From the NCBI RefSeq assembly GCF_014211915.1, contig NZ_CP060039.1, forward strand, positions 2,852,001-2,916,000: a stretch of DNA of 64,000 nucleotides, read 5' to 3'. The notes under the pieces were generated by a model. That model saw only the letters and a program-made list of their open reading frames with translations, had not been told where the DNA came from and searched no databases. This stretch comes from Burkholderia cenocepacia. Lineage in GTDB: Bacteria; Pseudomonadota; Gammaproteobacteria; Burkholderiales; Burkholderiaceae. A program made the translations under genes and the position numbers. Positions 63,771 through 64,000 of this stretch are shown here, piece after piece. Numbering within the stretch: the stretch's first letter is position 1; the number at the start of each line of letters is the position of its first letter.

Positions 63771-63904
63771 ACGTGCTCCTTCGAGAAAACGGCTCTCATT
63801 ATCCGACGTTTGGCTGGCAAGACCAACGCCGGCCCGTGCGCAAGCCCGCGGTACGCGAAACGAGGACTTCCTCGAACGGCGTTCGCTTTTTTCACGATAC
63901 GAGA

Positions 63905-63936
63905 TACAATCGTTCCAACACCGCTTGACGCGTCAA
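63905..63936 (+). promoter_or_regulatory. Promoter element and palindrome of the divergent lut / regulator region
   Basis: TACAAT (63905-63910) is a plausible -10 for the plus-strand gene. Downstream lies the perfect 12-bp palindrome TTGACGCGTCAA (63925-63936), 17 bases before the ATG, a likely operator for the regulator or for lut control. No good -35 box was identified. Confidence 0.45.
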
Positions 63937-63953
63937 CCGATTCCTCCCCCGAC

Positions 63954-64000
63954 ATGAGCCAACCCACCCCGGATTCAAAAACGTCGATCCAGGTGATCGA
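63954..64000 (+). CDS. Probable IclR-family regulator, 5' end only
   Basis: Only 15 full codons are visible (MSQPTPDSKTSIQVI...). The DSKTSIQVI start resembles the N-terminus of Burkholderia IclR-type regulators. The divergent position next to lutAB suggests that it regulates lactate use; this is inference. Confidence 0.5.
   Translation, partial: MSQPTPDSKTSIQVI

Overview
The window is a GC-rich stretch of core chromosome from a betaproteobacterium, almost certainly a Burkholderia (cepacia-complex-like). This rests on the strong G/C bias at third codon positions, the gene neighbourhoods (pyrG-kdsA-eno-ftsB, iscRSUA-hscBA-fdx-iscX, dapA-bamC, recJ-prfB-lysS) and the protein sequences. I see no transposase, integrase, phage gene or CRISPR array. 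Nearly all genes are housekeeping.

Layout. 1-1472 holds most of a NuoM-type complex I subunit (minus), whose C-terminal end is cut by the window edge. It is preceded by a 478-bp AT-richer gap carrying five inverted repeats. 1951-3339 is a two-domain glycosyltransferase, followed by tRNA-Ser(GCU) with its terminator. 3750-10157 is a minus-strand run: lysC, tilS, accA, an AlkA-type glycosylase and cysS. 10392-13136 runs plus: a TPR protein, two cyclophilins (one exported, one cytoplasmic) and lpxH. cysE and trmJ are minus; suhB and an FAD enzyme are plus; an EthD-like gene is minus; mutS and a divergent phosphoesterase are plus; slyD is minus. The uL16 hydroxylase gene (23466-24685) is frameshifted, and an Ala/Ser-rich lipoprotein gene follows it.

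25295-34356 is a long minus-strand block: an MBL hydrolase, bamC, dapA, a methyltransferase, trpS, an M50 protease, a YrdC-domain protein, a PHP phosphatase, an alpha/beta hydrolase and a ferritin-like protein. A gamma carbonic anhydrase, hslO and a small lipoprotein run plus. ftsB-eno-kdsA-pyrG and a hydrolase run minus, then a REP-like pair of repeats, comEC, tatD, lolD and lolC. An RpfE-like gene, recJ, prfB, lysS and a glycine-zipper protein run plus. The complete isc operon (54648-60545, minus) is read from a clear promoter overlapped by two IscR boxes. A low-molecular-weight phosphatase, a small exported ORF, lutB and lutA (minus) and the first codons of a probable IclR-type regulator (plus) finish the window.

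Working together: the isc genes form one Fe-S assembly system. lysC and dapA feed lysine and diaminopimelate synthesis. lpxH and kdsA serve lipid A/Kdo synthesis, and bamC and lolCD serve outer-membrane assembly. I found no clearly new multi-gene system. The best leads are the structured gap before an apparently orphan, His-substituted NuoM; two single-G contractions in G tracts (one breaks the uL16 hydroxylase, one makes prfB read through without its usual frameshift site); the REP-like repeats at 42047-42139; and the heptad/hendecad-patterned Ala/Ser lipoprotein.
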